Notes: a model not told the origin generated them from the sequence alone. A stretch of DNA of 64,000 nucleotides from Sporomusa sphaeroides DSM 2875 (GCF_001941975.2 NZ_CP146991.1:3283001-3347000); one strand, 5' to 3'; positions 8,613 to 18,186 are shown, counted from the stretch's first letter. A program made the numbers and translations.

Positions 8613-9518
8613 TTACTTGAGCAGCCCCATGCCAATAAGCACCTGGCGAAGTTTTTCCCGTTCCTCTGTTGTCATCGGGCCTACCGGTTCCATGCAAGGT
8701 CCGGCATCGATACCGAGTAATGCCAGCGATTCCTTGATAACCGCCGGGAAGGTGCCAATAGTGAAAGCAATGCGCAGCGGCGCTAACCTAAACTGAGCTT
8801 CAAGCGATCCTTTAAGGTCACCGGCCATGAATTTGTCATAAATATCGGCGCAAAGCCTTGGTGCCACGTTGGCGCAGGAGGCAATTGAACCTGCCGCACC
8901 ATAGCAGAGTGCTCCATATATCAATGTGTCGCGGCCCATAAGCACGTTAAAATCCTCACGGCCCTGAGTCAGGCGGATGTACTCGGCAGTAAGCGTAAGG
9001 TCGCCGCTGGAGTCTTTGATACTGACAATATTCGGAATGTCAGCCAGCTTAGCCACAGTAGCCGCCGTGAGATTAACGCCGGTTTTGGGCGGATTATTAT
9101 ACAGCAATACCGGCAGCGAGGTATTAGCGGCAATGGTTTGGTAATGGGTATATAACTGGTCCTGGCTGGGGGTAATAAACATCGGCGTCAAAACAGAAAC
9201 CGCATCGATCTTGCATTCTTCGGCCAGTTGGGTCAGCATGACACTCTCGCGGGTGGTAATCCCGTTAGTTCCGGCATAAACAGGAATCCGGCCGTTGGTT
9301 TCATCTAAGGTAACCTGGAAAATCTCACGTTTTTCTTCCGGCGTCAACCCGTAAAATTCTCCGGTTGTGCCGGTAATGAAGAGGCCGTGTACACCGCCGT
9401 CAATCAGGTACTTGATTAACTGGCGCATTGCCTGTTCATTAAATTTACCTGCCGGTGTAAGCGGTGTAACCACCGCCGGAATAATTCCCTGGGGTTTGAA
9501 GCTGGTTTTGCTACTCAT
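8613..9518 (-). CDS. DapA-family lyase, candidate 2-keto-3-deoxy sugar acid aldolase
   Basis: A protein of 301 aa of the class I DHDPS/N-acetylneuraminate lyase family. It shows 'GTTGEF' (residues 50-55), the catalytic tyrosine in 'LLYNNPP' (near 138) and the Schiff-base lysine in 'SIKDSSGD' (near 166). The start at 9518 follows AGGGAGG. It lacks the GTGGEFF/KDGDGD pattern I associate with 5-dehydro-4-deoxyglucarate dehydratase (KdgD). No GarL-type aldolase is visible here, so this protein may split 5-keto-4-deoxyglucarate to pyruvate and tartronate semialdehyde. That role is inferred from context only. Confidence 0.75.
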   Translation of the reverse strand: MSSKTSFKPQGIIPAVVTPLTPAGKFNEQAMRQLIKYLIDGGVHGLFITGTTGEFYGLTPEEKREIFQVTLDETNGRIPVYAGTNGITTRESVMLTQLAEECKIDAVSVLTPMFITPSQDQLYTHYQTIAANTSLPVLLYNNPPKTGVNLTAATVAKLADIPNIVSIKDSSGDLTLTAEYIRLTQGREDFNVLMGRDTLIYGALCYGAAGSIASCANVAPRLCADIYDKFMAGDLKGSLEAQFRLAPLRIAFTIGTFPAVIKESLALLGIDAGPCMEPVGPMTTEEREKLRQVLIGMGLLK

Positions 9519-9540
9519 GCTATATCCTCCCTGTATCCCT

Positions 9541-10335
9541 CTAAGCCAGACGTCCGGCCCGGAAGGCATCAATATATTCCATGCAGAACTCGTCTCTGCC
9601 GCTTAAGGCTTCGGCAGCGTAGATGGCTTTAATCATTTCGGTATTCAAAGGGTCGCAGATAACCGCATCCAAGCCGGCGGTAATACACATAATTACGAAA
9701 GAACGATTTAAGAGACCCCGTCCCGGCAAGCCAAAAGAAACATTGGACAAGCCGCAGATGGTGTGGATTCCGGGATAGGCTTTCATGATGGTGGAAATGG
9801 TTTCAAAAACTGCCATTGCCTGTGTTCCGTCTGTTGAAATAGGCTGAATCAACGGATCAATATAGATATCTTCCACCGCAACCCCGTCTTTGGTCAGGCG
9901 GGTAATCAGCCTGTCGGCTGCCGCCAGACGGTCTTTCACTGTTGACGGCATCCCGGCATCATCCATAGCCAAAGCCACAACCGAGGCCTTATACTCCTGG
10001 ATTAAAGACACAACCGGCTCATAGCGGCCGCTTTCGCCGCTGATAGAGTTTATCAGTGCTTTGCCTTTATGGAATTTCAGCGCCGCTGCCAACGCTGCCG
10101 GATTAGGGCTGTCGATGCATAAGGCAGCGTCTGTTTTTTCCTGTACTGTCCGAACAAGCCAGCTTAAGGCTTCCGGCTCATCGCCAAGCAGTGTGCCGCA
10201 ATTTACATCAATATAAGTGCTGCCTGCCTTCAGCTGGCTTTCGGCCTCTGCCTGAATGAATGCGGCATCCCGGCTCTTAACAGCCGGTTCCAGACCTTTG
10301 CGGCTGGTATTAATTCTTTCCCCGACAATGATCAT
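9541..10335 (-). CDS. Methyl-THF:corrinoid methyltransferase (MtrH/AcsE-like)
   Basis: A protein of 264 aa with the pterin-binding TIM barrel of the AcsE/MtrH/MtvA group: 'VGERINTSRKG' at the N-terminus, 'YIDVNCGT' (near residue 42), 'CIDSPNP' (near 73), 'IYIDPLIQP' (near 158) and 'CGLSNVSFGLP' (near 193). In anaerobic O- and N-demethylation this type moves the methyl group from the methylated corrinoid protein to tetrahydrofolate. It directly follows its corrinoid protein (36-bp gap) and precedes the DapA-like gene by 22 bp. The ATG at 10335 has AAAGGGG upstream. Confidence 0.88.
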   Translation of the reverse strand: MIIVGERINTSRKGLEPAVKSRDAAFIQAEAESQLKAGSTYIDVNCGTLLGDEPEALSWLVRTVQEKTDAALCIDSPNPAALAAALKFHKGKALINSISGESGRYEPVVSLIQEYKASVVALAMDDAGMPSTVKDRLAAADRLITRLTKDGVAVEDIYIDPLIQPISTDGTQAMAVFETISTIMKAYPGIHTICGLSNVSFGLPGRGLLNRSFVIMCITAGLDAVICDPLNTEMIKAIYAAEALSGRDEFCMEYIDAFRAGRLA

Positions 10336-10370
10336 GGCGAGAAATCCCCTTTCATAACAATGGTTGAAGC

Positions 10371-11003
10371 TTATGCGCCAATCAGCATATTAGCCTTTTC
10401 GACAGCAACGGCTGCATCCTGGGCATAGGCATCGGCGCCGATTTCATCAGCAAAGTTTTGGGTTATCGGAGCGCCGCCGACAATAATTTTTGTGCCAGGA
10501 AACTTGTTTTTGATAGCAGCTGTCGTTTCCTTCATATTTACCATAGTAGTAGTAAGCAAGGCACACAACCCCACAATATCCGGCTTGTGTTCTTCAATGG
10601 CTTCGATAAATTTTTCTGACGGCACATTAATGCCCAAATCAACAACCTTGTAACCGGAGCCTTCAAAAATAGCATTGACAATGTTCTTGCCGATATCATG
10701 CAGGTCTTCTTTGACTGTACCGATGAGGAAAATGCCTTTCTCCTTAATCCCGGCTTGTGCCAGGAGCGGTTTGATGACCGCCATGCCGGCTCCCATGGCC
10801 CGGGCGGAGACCAATATTTCCGGCATAAATACCTCACCTGATTTGAATTTTGCTCCCAAGGCATTCATGCCGCTGACAAGACCATCATTAACAATTGTAT
10901 TAATATCAACCTGCTCGGCCACAGCTTGCTCTACCAAGGCTTTAACCTTTTTAGAATCGTGGTTCCAAACGGCTTCGCGAATGGCACTCATTAATTGTTC
11001 CAT
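10371..11003 (-). CDS. Corrinoid (methyl carrier) protein of a demethylase system
   Basis: A protein of 210 aa. A four-helix cap (about residues 1-85, 'LVEQAVAEQVDINTIVNDGL') is followed by a Rossmann cobalamin domain with the cobalt-ligand motif 'DLHDIGKNIV' (near residue 104) and the base-binding 'GLCALLTTTM' and 'IVGGAPI' segments. It carries the methyl group between methyltransferases I and II. The ATG at 11003 follows GGGGGAAG; an ATG 15 bases upstream has no suitable site. It lies between a UroD-family and an MtrH-type gene, the arrangement of a complete three-component demethylase. Confidence 0.9.
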   Translation of the reverse strand: MEQLMSAIREAVWNHDSKKVKALVEQAVAEQVDINTIVNDGLVSGMNALGAKFKSGEVFMPEILVSARAMGAGMAVIKPLLAQAGIKEKGIFLIGTVKEDLHDIGKNIVNAIFEGSGYKVVDLGINVPSEKFIEAIEEHKPDIVGLCALLTTTMVNMKETTAAIKNKFPGTKIIVGGAPITQNFADEIGADAYAQDAAVAVEKANMLIGA

Positions 11004-11039
11004 AATTTCTTCCCCCATTATTTATCACTTTTGCCTGTA

Positions 11040-12236
11040 TTAAGAATTAACAGGCCCGAACTCTTTGGCAAGTCTGGCAATCCGCTCTAAGCGTGAAAAT
11101 TTCATTTCCGGCGGTGCTGTATCAGCGATGCTCAGGATAAGATGATCACCCTTGCCCATCTGCAGGAACAAGTCGTCCAAATAGCTTTCAAATTCATAGT
11201 CGCTCATCGAATTTTCCAGAACGGAAACCGAGGGGATACCGCCCCAGATAGTAATCTTGCCGTCAAAGGCTTCTCTGATCTCCCGCAGGGTTTGCGAAGT
11301 CATCGGTGCAGGACAAATGGAGTCGGCAATATCAAGCTTGCCTTGTACATAGTACTGCAAGAGCCCCTTGTTTTCACCGTCAGTATGGTTCAGCATAAAC
11401 TTGCCTTTAGCATGAAGCTTGTCGGCAGTCTCAATCATATTGGGCATTATATGCTTTTCGAAGAAAGGCGGCCAGGTAATCGAGGCATCATAGTTGGTGC
11501 CTGACTGGATGATATCAGCCGGGCTATTGGCTGCAATGTCAACAACTTTGTTGAAATAAGGAGTGATGCGTTCAGCCAGACGTACCAACTCATCATAGTT
11601 GTCATAATACTCGCAGAAAAATAAGTCATAGGGCATAAGTTCGTGAATGATATAGTGCATAGCCGAAGCTCCCATATTGGCCGTACCCACTAGCAGCGCC
11701 CGGTCGCCAATTTCCTCTTTCTGCCGCTCCATTCCCTCATAATCGGCATAAACATCCATATTTTCAAAGATATAACCCACAGCCTCAAAATCATCCACAC
11801 TCTTAATGGCGTGCTCGCTGACATGGGATAACGAAATCCCGGCTTTACGCATAGATTCGTCATAAACTGTTTTTGTCCGGATATTGCCATGCGGTGTAAG
11901 GTACTCAACAATGGTGGTATCGCCCTGATAGGTGATATTCCGCTTGATATTCTTCAGCGCCGGACGGTGCGGCTTGTGATGGACCCGCCAAATGCCAAGC
12001 GCCCTGTCGACGATATCCAGCGAATCGTCATATAGACTGCGGTCAGCCGAAACAGTATGAACCCCGATGTCCAAATCTTCCACAATCTGCATCAAGGTGG
12101 CATTCTTATACTTGTCAGGCAACGTACCTTTATATTTGTTTGCCCGATACCACAAATCAAGACGCGGCACGAAGGGAATACAATCGGTTGGCCGTCCCTC
12201 CAGCGTTGCCAGCATTCTCTCCCGGTAAGTCATCAT
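11040..12236 (-). CDS. UroD-family methyltransferase I (probable O-demethylase)
   Basis: A protein of 398 aa with a uroporphyrinogen-decarboxylase-like barrel: 'TYRERMLATLEGRPTDCIPF' at the start and 'GKFMLNHTDGENKGLLQYY' near residue 290. Proteins of this family beside a corrinoid and an MtrH-type gene act as methyltransferase I in O-demethylases of acetogens (MtvB/OdmB type) rather than in haem synthesis. The HxC zinc motif of MtaA-type enzymes reads HTD here, with a cysteine at 'ICPAPM' further on, so metal ligation may differ. Two adjacent ATGs at 12236 and 12233 follow GGGGGAG. The substrate is unknown; context suggests a methoxylated sugar acid or hydroxy acid. Confidence 0.82.
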   Translation of the reverse strand: MMTYRERMLATLEGRPTDCIPFVPRLDLWYRANKYKGTLPDKYKNATLMQIVEDLDIGVHTVSADRSLYDDSLDIVDRALGIWRVHHKPHRPALKNIKRNITYQGDTTIVEYLTPHGNIRTKTVYDESMRKAGISLSHVSEHAIKSVDDFEAVGYIFENMDVYADYEGMERQKEEIGDRALLVGTANMGASAMHYIIHELMPYDLFFCEYYDNYDELVRLAERITPYFNKVVDIAANSPADIIQSGTNYDASITWPPFFEKHIMPNMIETADKLHAKGKFMLNHTDGENKGLLQYYVQGKLDIADSICPAPMTSQTLREIREAFDGKITIWGGIPSVSVLENSMSDYEFESYLDDLFLQMGKGDHLILSIADTAPPEMKFSRLERIARLAKEFGPVNS

Positions 12237-12570
12237 TGCTTTCTCCCCCATTTAGTTCATTTATTGATAGCTATTGCTGTCTTGCAGGTAAACAAAACAA
12301 TTGAGGCGCAGGCGGCCGTTATCCATAAACGGAGGTTAAGCGCCAGCGGCGCAGCGTTGTATAACGGCGCGTCTGCGCGGATTTTGTGTTGGCGCGCACA
12401 ACGTATACCTTCTATTAAAAAGGATCAAATCACCATAAGCAGTGGACGTTTGAAGAAACAACCATGAACATGGCAATTTCATCCTTTTCCCAGTATGTCA
12501 ACCGGGGGGACGGGGCAGCAGGCACTTACCGTCGCCTGCTGCACTGCCGGCACCCTGTTCGGCGGTCTTA
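12237..12570 (-). other. Gap with hairpins between tctC and the demethylase genes
   Basis: This stretch of 334 bases has no convincing gene. GCAGCAGGC and GCCTGCTGC (12515-12542) form a 9-bp stem after tctC, but with no U-tract. A GC-rich imperfect palindrome occupies about 12354-12404 (CGTTGT...ACAACG with GCGCG/CGCGC inside). I found no cobalamin riboswitch box, no sigma-54 signature and only a poor sigma-A candidate (TTGACA at 12501-12496). The two parts may be one transcript with processing or partial termination here. Confidence 0.4.
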
Positions 12571-13596
12571 CTATTTATCCAAACCGGTTTCTTTGATCAG
12601 TTTGGCATAGTCGTCACTCGCTTGTTTCAGGTTCTTGGCAAACTCGTCCGGTCCAAGATACATGACCGGCTGCATCATATCATCCATAGTTTTCTTGTAT
12701 TCAGGGTCTTCGCTGATCTTTTTGAAGATATCGGCATAGTAGTCGACGATTTCTTTCGGAGTATCTTTCGGTAAAGCTATGCCTTTAATGGAACCCCAGG
12801 TATAGAAATCAATTCCTTGCTCTTTTAATGTAGGAACATTAGGCATAGCAGGGTCTCTTTCCAGGGTGGCAATACCAAGCGGTTTCACCCGGCCGGCCTT
12901 AATCTGGGACATGGCTTCGGTAGGATGAGCACCACCGATGGCTGTTTGGTTGCCCATCAGTGAGGTCAATGCCTGTGCACCGCCGGCATGCGGGATGGGA
13001 GTAATGTTAATGCCTGTCGATTTGCCCAAACCACGCATTACCAGGTCAACGGCACCAGCCTTGGTGGATACAGCGGCTGTAACGGGTTTATTCTCTTTCT
13101 TAGCCCACTCAACCACATCTTTGATGGAGTTAAACGGCGAATCGGCCGGCGCCAGCACAACTACCGTGTGGATGGACAGGCGCGAAACAAAGGTAAGATC
13201 TTTGAACGGATCATACTCTACTTTTTGAATATGCGGCATAACAATGTCATGGCCGGAACCGGTACCCATCAGCAAGGTATAGCCGTCAGGCTTGGCACGG
13301 GATACATATTTGGAGCCTTCAACCCCGCCGCCGCCCGGCTTGTTCAGAATCTGGATCGGCTGTGAACTATATTTTGTCCAGACTTTTTCGATTGTACGGC
13401 CAAGCATATCGGTAGAACCGCCGGCTGCCATGGGTACTACCAGCGTAATCGGTTTATCCGGTTTAAAGGCAGCTTTTTCCCCCTCTTTCTTCGTGTCGGC
13501 TGATTTGCCACATCCGGTGACAAGTCCCAGCATAGAAACTGCCAGCAATCCGCCTACGACCACTTTCCACTTGCTCTTATTCATCTTACCAATCAT
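12571..13596 (-). CDS. tctC: TctC (Bug family) solute-binding lipoprotein
   Basis: A protein of 341 aa. A signal peptide ends in the lipobox LVTGC (near residue 28), so it is a lipid-anchored periplasmic protein. 'ITLVVPMAAGGSTDMLGR' and 'KPGGGGVEG' are the ligand-carboxylate binding loops of Bug proteins. It belongs to the tripartite tricarboxylate transporter, with TctA and TctB immediately upstream. The order tctB-tctA-tctC behind gudD and garR suggests an aldarate or related acid as cargo. Start at 13596 by GAGGGGGAG. Confidence 0.88.
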   Translation of the reverse strand: MIGKMNKSKWKVVVGGLLAVSMLGLVTGCGKSADTKKEGEKAAFKPDKPITLVVPMAAGGSTDMLGRTIEKVWTKYSSQPIQILNKPGGGGVEGSKYVSRAKPDGYTLLMGTGSGHDIVMPHIQKVEYDPFKDLTFVSRLSIHTVVVLAPADSPFNSIKDVVEWAKKENKPVTAAVSTKAGAVDLVMRGLGKSTGINITPIPHAGGAQALTSLMGNQTAIGGAHPTEAMSQIKAGRVKPLGIATLERDPAMPNVPTLKEQGIDFYTWGSIKGIALPKDTPKEIVDYYADIFKKISEDPEYKKTMDDMMQPVMYLGPDEFAKNLKQASDDYAKLIKETGLDK

Positions 13597-13645
13597 TGTA
13601 TCTCCCCCTCTTTTTATTTTTACCCCTCTCAGAAAACCCACCGTT

Positions 13646-15157
13646 CTACTCGTCTACTACACACTCAGCCTTTTTGTTCCTGTTCTTAAAGGCCACAACC
13701 AGCTGGCCAATGATGATAAGTGCAAAAACAGCCATCAGTGTGCCAGATATCGGCCGTGAAACAAAAATCGAAAAATCACCGGCAGACATCAACAGCGACT
13801 GGCGCAACGCGTTCTCTATTAGCGGAGCAAGGATAAACGCCATCAACATGGGGCCCGGATCAAAACACAGTTTTCTCAGAATATACCCCACAATACCGAA
13901 GACAAGAAACATAAACACATTAAACATGTCATTTTCCAGGCTATAGCAGCCAACCACCGTAAACATAACGATAATTGGTCCTAATATCCCAAACGGCACC
14001 CGGATTAACTGCACCCATAACCCCACTAGCGGCAGATTCAGGATAAGCAGAATGACATTACCGATATACATTGACGCAATTACACCCCAGAAAACATCGG
14101 GATGTTCTACAATCAGGAAAGGACCAGGTGTAATGCCCTGAACCAGCAAGGCGGCAAAAATCATGGCAATAGCCGCATTACAGGGGATTCCCAGCGTCAG
14201 CAAGGGAATAAAGGAAGAACTGGAGGCCGCATTGTTCGCCGATTCGGGACCTGCAACCCCGGCAATGGCCCCCTTGCCAAATTCGCCCGGATTTTTGGCT
14301 ATTTTTTTCTCCACCGCATAGGAGGTCAACGAGGCTACGATAGCGCCGCCGCCAGGAATAACGCCGGTGAAAAAGCCGATAATCGAGCCGCGGAAGATGG
14401 CCCACTTACTCTCGGCCCACTCCTGCGCGTTGGGGAAAAGCTTGCCAATCTTTCTGGTAACAAATTCGGCTCCGCCCTTGCTTTCCAGGGTAACAAAAAC
14501 TTCACTTAAGCCGAACAAGCCCATGGCTAAGGTTACGAAATCAAATCCGTTCTGTAATGCCAGAACGCCAAACGTGAATCGCTCTTTGCCGGATATTGGG
14601 TCAACGCCTACATTGGCCAGCAATATCCCGACAAACAGCATGATGGTTCCTTTTAGCGCCGAGCCGCCGGTCAAAAACACCGCCAATAAAAGACCGATCA
14701 GCATCAGGGCAAAATATTCGGGCGGACCAAACCGGAGAGCGAATTCCGCCAGCGGCGGCGCGACAAAGGTCAGCCCGATAACCCCTACCGTACCGGCGAC
14801 AAAGGAGCCGATGGCCGCGATAGCAAGCGCCGCCCCCGCCCGTCCTTTTTTGGCCATTTCATAACCATCAATGGCAGTAACTACCGATGCCGCCTCGCCG
14901 GGTATCTTAAGCAGTATCGAGGTTGTTGAACCGCCATACATGGCACCATAAAATATTCCGGCTAAAAAGATTAACGCCGAAGCCGGTGAACCCAGCGAAT
15001 AGACAATCGGCAACAGCAGAGATATTGTGGCAGATGGCCCCAATCCAGGCAATACGCCTACCGCAGTGCCTAAAAGCGCCCCTAGGAAACAGAGAAGCAG
15101 GTTGTTTCCAGTCAACGCTATACCAAAGCCGTCAACTAATCCTTGAAATATTTCCAT
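13646..15157 (-). CDS. tctA: TctA large membrane subunit of a tripartite tricarboxylate transporter
   Basis: A protein of 503 aa with about twelve membrane spans. The TctA signatures 'GVLPGLGPSATISLLLP' (near residue 40) and 'GVIPGGGAIVASL' (near 265) are present as a duplicated glycine-rich motif. It forms the ion-coupled channel with TctB. The ATG at 15157 follows AAAGGTGG and is 14 bases from the tctB stop, so the two are cotranscribed. Confidence 0.9.
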   Translation of the reverse strand: MEIFQGLVDGFGIALTGNNLLLCFLGALLGTAVGVLPGLGPSATISLLLPIVYSLGSPASALIFLAGIFYGAMYGGSTTSILLKIPGEAASVVTAIDGYEMAKKGRAGAALAIAAIGSFVAGTVGVIGLTFVAPPLAEFALRFGPPEYFALMLIGLLLAVFLTGGSALKGTIMLFVGILLANVGVDPISGKERFTFGVLALQNGFDFVTLAMGLFGLSEVFVTLESKGGAEFVTRKIGKLFPNAQEWAESKWAIFRGSIIGFFTGVIPGGGAIVASLTSYAVEKKIAKNPGEFGKGAIAGVAGPESANNAASSSSFIPLLTLGIPCNAAIAMIFAALLVQGITPGPFLIVEHPDVFWGVIASMYIGNVILLILNLPLVGLWVQLIRVPFGILGPIIVMFTVVGCYSLENDMFNVFMFLVFGIVGYILRKLCFDPGPMLMAFILAPLIENALRQSLLMSAGDFSIFVSRPISGTLMAVFALIIIGQLVVAFKNRNKKAECVVDE

Positions 15158-15171
15158 TTTAAGCCACCTTT

Positions 15172-15627
15172 TTAATCAGCTATTAGTATTCCCTCCGGTA
15201 ACGGCACTCCCAGCAAATAGGCAAACAGCACATACATAACCGTGGTGCCGACAATGGCTATTATCCCTGTCTTTAACCATTTCTCCCGTTCAATCGCCTG
15301 CTGCCAGGCAATCAAAAACACGATTGTGGCCAGTATATAGCCCAATATTTCCATAATGGAGGCATAAACGGCTATGAGAATAACAGCTATCAACGGAGAT
15401 AACCATGCCCCTTTTTCCCAGAGCGGCGCGGCGCAGGCTTCTGTTTTAAGACTGGTGATAAACCAGATTACACTGAGAATAACGATACCTGTCCCGCAGA
15501 TGGCGGGGAAGAAGCCGGGACCGGGTTCTTGGATCGTACCGACCGTCAAAACGGAAAAGCCATAGTACACCACTGCCATACCAAGCAAAACTAACAACAG
15601 GCCTGCCATACGTTCTTGTTTTGTCAT
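15172..15627 (-). CDS. tctB: TctB small membrane subunit
   Basis: A protein of 151 aa with four membrane spans and the typical opening 'AGLLLVLLGMAVVYYGF...PGPGFFP'. It is the small permease subunit of the TctABC carrier. The ATG at 15627 follows AAAAGGCGGAAGG. It lies between garR and tctA on the same strand. Confidence 0.85.
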   Translation of the reverse strand: MTKQERMAGLLLVLLGMAVVYYGFSVLTVGTIQEPGPGFFPAICGTGIVILSVIWFITSLKTEACAAPLWEKGAWLSPLIAVILIAVYASIMEILGYILATIVFLIAWQQAIEREKWLKTGIIAIVGTTVMYVLFAYLLGVPLPEGILIAD

Positions 15628-15661
15628 TATCCTTCCGCCTTTTGCTGAACTTATTGATGCT

Positions 15662-16546
15662 TTAGCGCTTCACTTCCACTTGTGCCAGCTTCTCATAATA
15701 TCTTACCAGACTGCCATGATCGTTATCGCCCATGCCATCCACTTTGAGCGCCTGCATCATTTCCATAACGGCGGCGGTAAGCGGCAGCGGCACTCCGACT
15801 TCATGCGAGGTTTCCAGCACATTCGCCAGGTCTTTGATATGCAGATTAATGCGGAAGCCCGGGTCAAATTTGCGGTCCAGTACCAGTGGTGCTTTGGCGT
15901 CAAGCACAGTGCTGCCTGCCAAACCGCCCCGGATAGCCTGATACACCAGTTCCGGTTCAACGCCGGCCTTACTTGCCAAAACAAGCGCTTCCGACATAGC
16001 GGCGATATTGATGGCTACAATAATCTGGTTGGCCAGTTTGGTTACATTGCCTGCACCTATCTCACCGGTAAGTACAACCGAACCTGCCATGGCTTTCATA
16101 ACATCGTAGCATTTTTCAAATATTTCCTTCTTGCCGCCAACCATAACCGAGAGCGTGCCGTCAATGGCTTTAGGCTCACCGCCGCTTACCGGCGCATCCA
16201 GCATCTCAACACCCTTGGCAGCAAGTTTCCCGGCCACCTCACGGCTGACCAGCGGTGCGATCGAACTCATGTCCACCACAACAGCCCCTGGCTTAGCGCC
16301 TTCAATGACACCGTTTTCTCCCAGCACTACCGTTTTTACCTGCGGGGAATTGGGCAGCATGGTAATAATAATATCTGTCTGTTCCGCTACCGCCTTGGGC
16401 GTAGCGGCGGCCGCCGCGCCGGCGGCAACAACCTCATCCACCGAGCTTTGGTTCATATCAAGCACTACCAGATCATAACCAGCTTTGATCAAGTTTTTGC
16501 TCATGGGTTTACCCATAATTCCTAATCCAATAAATCCAATTTTCAT
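15662..16546 (-). CDS. garR: Tartronate semialdehyde reductase (GarR)
   Basis: A protein of 294 aa of the beta-hydroxyacid dehydrogenase family. It has the N-terminal NAD(P) motif 'GFIGLGIMGKPM', the substrate loop 'DAPVSGGEPKA' (near residue 117) and the catalytic lysine in 'GAGNVTKLANQ' (near 165). GarR reduces 2-hydroxy-3-oxopropionate to glycerate. 3-Hydroxyisobutyrate dehydrogenase is very similar, but adjacent gudD and the distant garK favour GarR. GGAGG precedes the ATG. Confidence 0.85.
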   Translation of the reverse strand: MKIGFIGLGIMGKPMSKNLIKAGYDLVVLDMNQSSVDEVVAAGAAAAATPKAVAEQTDIIITMLPNSPQVKTVVLGENGVIEGAKPGAVVVDMSSIAPLVSREVAGKLAAKGVEMLDAPVSGGEPKAIDGTLSVMVGGKKEIFEKCYDVMKAMAGSVVLTGEIGAGNVTKLANQIIVAINIAAMSEALVLASKAGVEPELVYQAIRGGLAGSTVLDAKAPLVLDRKFDPGFRINLHIKDLANVLETSHEVGVPLPLTAAVMEMMQALKVDGMGDNDHGSLVRYYEKLAQVEVKR

Positions 16547-16633
16547 GTTAACATAACCTCCAGTTTTTATGTTTTATTCTTGAGAAGCGGTCAAAATCCT
16601 TTCCTCCGGGAGACCACTTCTGTGTTTGGCAAA

Positions 16634-17980
16634 TCAGCGAACCAGGCAAGGACGTTTGTTGTCAAATTTCCAGCCGGGAATTAAATATTGCATAGCTGCC
16701 GAATCATCACGGGCACCCAGTCCCATCTGCCGGTACAGTTCATGGGCCTTTGCCACCTGCTCCATGTCAATCTCGATACCAAGACCCGGTTTTTCCGGAA
16801 CAGCAATCATGCCTTCTACAATTTTAAGCGGTTCTTTGGTCAGACGCTGACCATCCTGCCAAATCCAGTGAGTATCCAGGGCCGCAATTTTTCCCGGTGC
16901 GGCGGCACCTACATGGGTGAACATGGCTAAAGATATATCGAAGTGGTTATTGGAATGAGAGCCCCAGGTAAGTCCCCATTCATGACACATCTGCGCAACC
17001 CGTACCGAGCCTTGCATTGTCCAGAAATGCGGATCGGCCAGCGGAATGTCCACCGAGTGCAATTGAATGGTATGCCCCATTTGCCGCCAGTCGGTGGCAA
17101 TCATATTGGTTGCGGTCAGCAAGCCTGTGGCTCTGCGGAACTCAGCCATAACCTCACGGCCGGAATAGCCGTTTTCAGCCCCGCAGGGATCTTCGGCATA
17201 AGCCAGAATTCCGTGCATATCGCGGCAAAGCCTAATGGCATCTGCCAGCAGCCAGCCGCCGTTAGGGTCCAGCGTAATCCGGGCGTTGGGGAAACGCTTG
17301 GCCAGCGCAGTCACCGCCTCAATTTCCTCTTCACCGCGCAGCACGCCGCCCTTTAGCTTGAAATCATTGAACCCGTAACGCGCATGGGCCGCTTCTGCCA
17401 GCCGGACGATGGCCTCCGGCGTCAACGCTTCTTCATGGCGCAAACGCAGCCAGGCATCTTGTTCCTCAGGAGCGCTCAAATAAGGCAGATCGGTTTTGCT
17501 GCGGTCGCCAACATAAAAGAGATAGCCCAGCATCTCAACTTTATCCCGCTGTTGTCCTTCACCCAGCAAGGCGGCAACAGGGACATTCAGGAATTGGCCC
17601 AATAGGTCCAGCAGTGCTGCTTCCAGAGCGGTAACGGCATGGATGGCAATACGCAAATCGAAGGTTTGCAAACCACGGCCGCCGGCATCCCTGTCAGCAA
17701 AATTCTTGCGGGCCTTGTTAAGAATATTGTTATAATTCCCGACAGATTGTCCCACTACCAAGGCTTTTGCGTCTTCCAGGGTCTTGCGGATCCCTTCGCC
17801 GCCCGGCACTTCGCCAACCCCAGAGTGACCGGCATTGTCCTTGAGGATGACTATATTCCGGGTAAAGTAGGGCCCATGGGCACCACTAAGATTAAGCAGC
17901 ATGCTATCATGACCGGCAACAGGGATAACCAGCATCTCGGTAATAACCGGTGTACCGGCCGGCTTTTTTTGGCAGTCCAT
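16634..17980 (-). CDS. gudD: Glucarate dehydratase
   Basis: A protein of 448 aa (E. coli GudD is 446) of the enolase superfamily. It converts D-glucarate (and often L-idarate) to 5-keto-4-deoxyglucarate. Visible are the K-x-K base in 'DFKLKGGVL' (near residue 203), metal ligands in 'TLDPNGGW' (near 234) and '[19 protein letters not shown]' region (near 260), and the histidine segment '[12 protein letters not shown]' (near 335). The start at 17980 follows GGAGTGAAATT. It is the first gene after the sigma-54 promoter at 18038-18056, so it heads the inducible operon. Confidence 0.93.
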   Translation of the reverse strand: MDCQKKPAGTPVITEMLVIPVAGHDSMLLNLSGAHGPYFTRNIVILKDNAGHSGVGEVPGGEGIRKTLEDAKALVVGQSVGNYNNILNKARKNFADRDAGGRGLQTFDLRIAIHAVTALEAALLDLLGQFLNVPVAALLGEGQQRDKVEMLGYLFYVGDRSKTDLPYLSAPEEQDAWLRLRHEEALTPEAIVRLAEAAHARYGFNDFKLKGGVLRGEEEIEAVTALAKRFPNARITLDPNGGWLLADAIRLCRDMHGILAYAEDPCGAENGYSGREVMAEFRRATGLLTATNMIATDWRQMGHTIQLHSVDIPLADPHFWTMQGSVRVAQMCHEWGLTWGSHSNNHFDISLAMFTHVGAAAPGKIAALDTHWIWQDGQRLTKEPLKIVEGMIAVPEKPGLGIEIDMEQVAKAHELYRQMGLGARDDSAAMQYLIPGWKFDNKRPCLVR

Positions 17981-18037
17981 AATTTCACTCCATTCAGTTA
18001 TGCGATTTTCAGAATTGCTCTGTATGTTTCTATGATA

Positions 18038-18056
18038 ATGCAAGTAGCATGCCAAA
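18038..18056 (-). promoter_or_regulatory. Sigma-54 (-24/-12) promoter of the gudD operon
   Basis: On the minus strand it reads TTGGCATGCTACTTGCAT. The GG (18053-18052) and GC (18041-18040) are exactly 12 bases apart, matching the sigma-54 consensus. It lies 58 bases before the gudD ATG and downstream of a gene for a sigma-54 activator. Confidence 0.88.
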
Positions 18057-18154
18057 GCCGTGTATGTTTCATTATTTTGTCGAATCATAGGGAACAACAC
18101 CGATAAAGTCTCAATTGTTAGTTTTTTCAATCGAAACGGTAATTTCTGAAATAT

Positions 18155-18186
18155 AAAAAAAAGCCCGCAACATTTGTTGCAGACTT
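18155..18186 (-). terminator. Terminator of the PrpR-N-type activator gene
   Basis: On the minus strand AAGTCTGCAACA pairs with TGTTGCGGGCTT (some G-U pairs) and is followed by a run of eight T. The hairpin contains one of the TGTTGCA elements, so this DNA may serve both as terminator and as activator site. Confidence 0.72.

Noticed and set aside
12237-12570. Cobalamin riboswitch ahead of the corrinoid genes
   Set aside because: GC-rich hairpins are present, but no B12-box sequence could be found.
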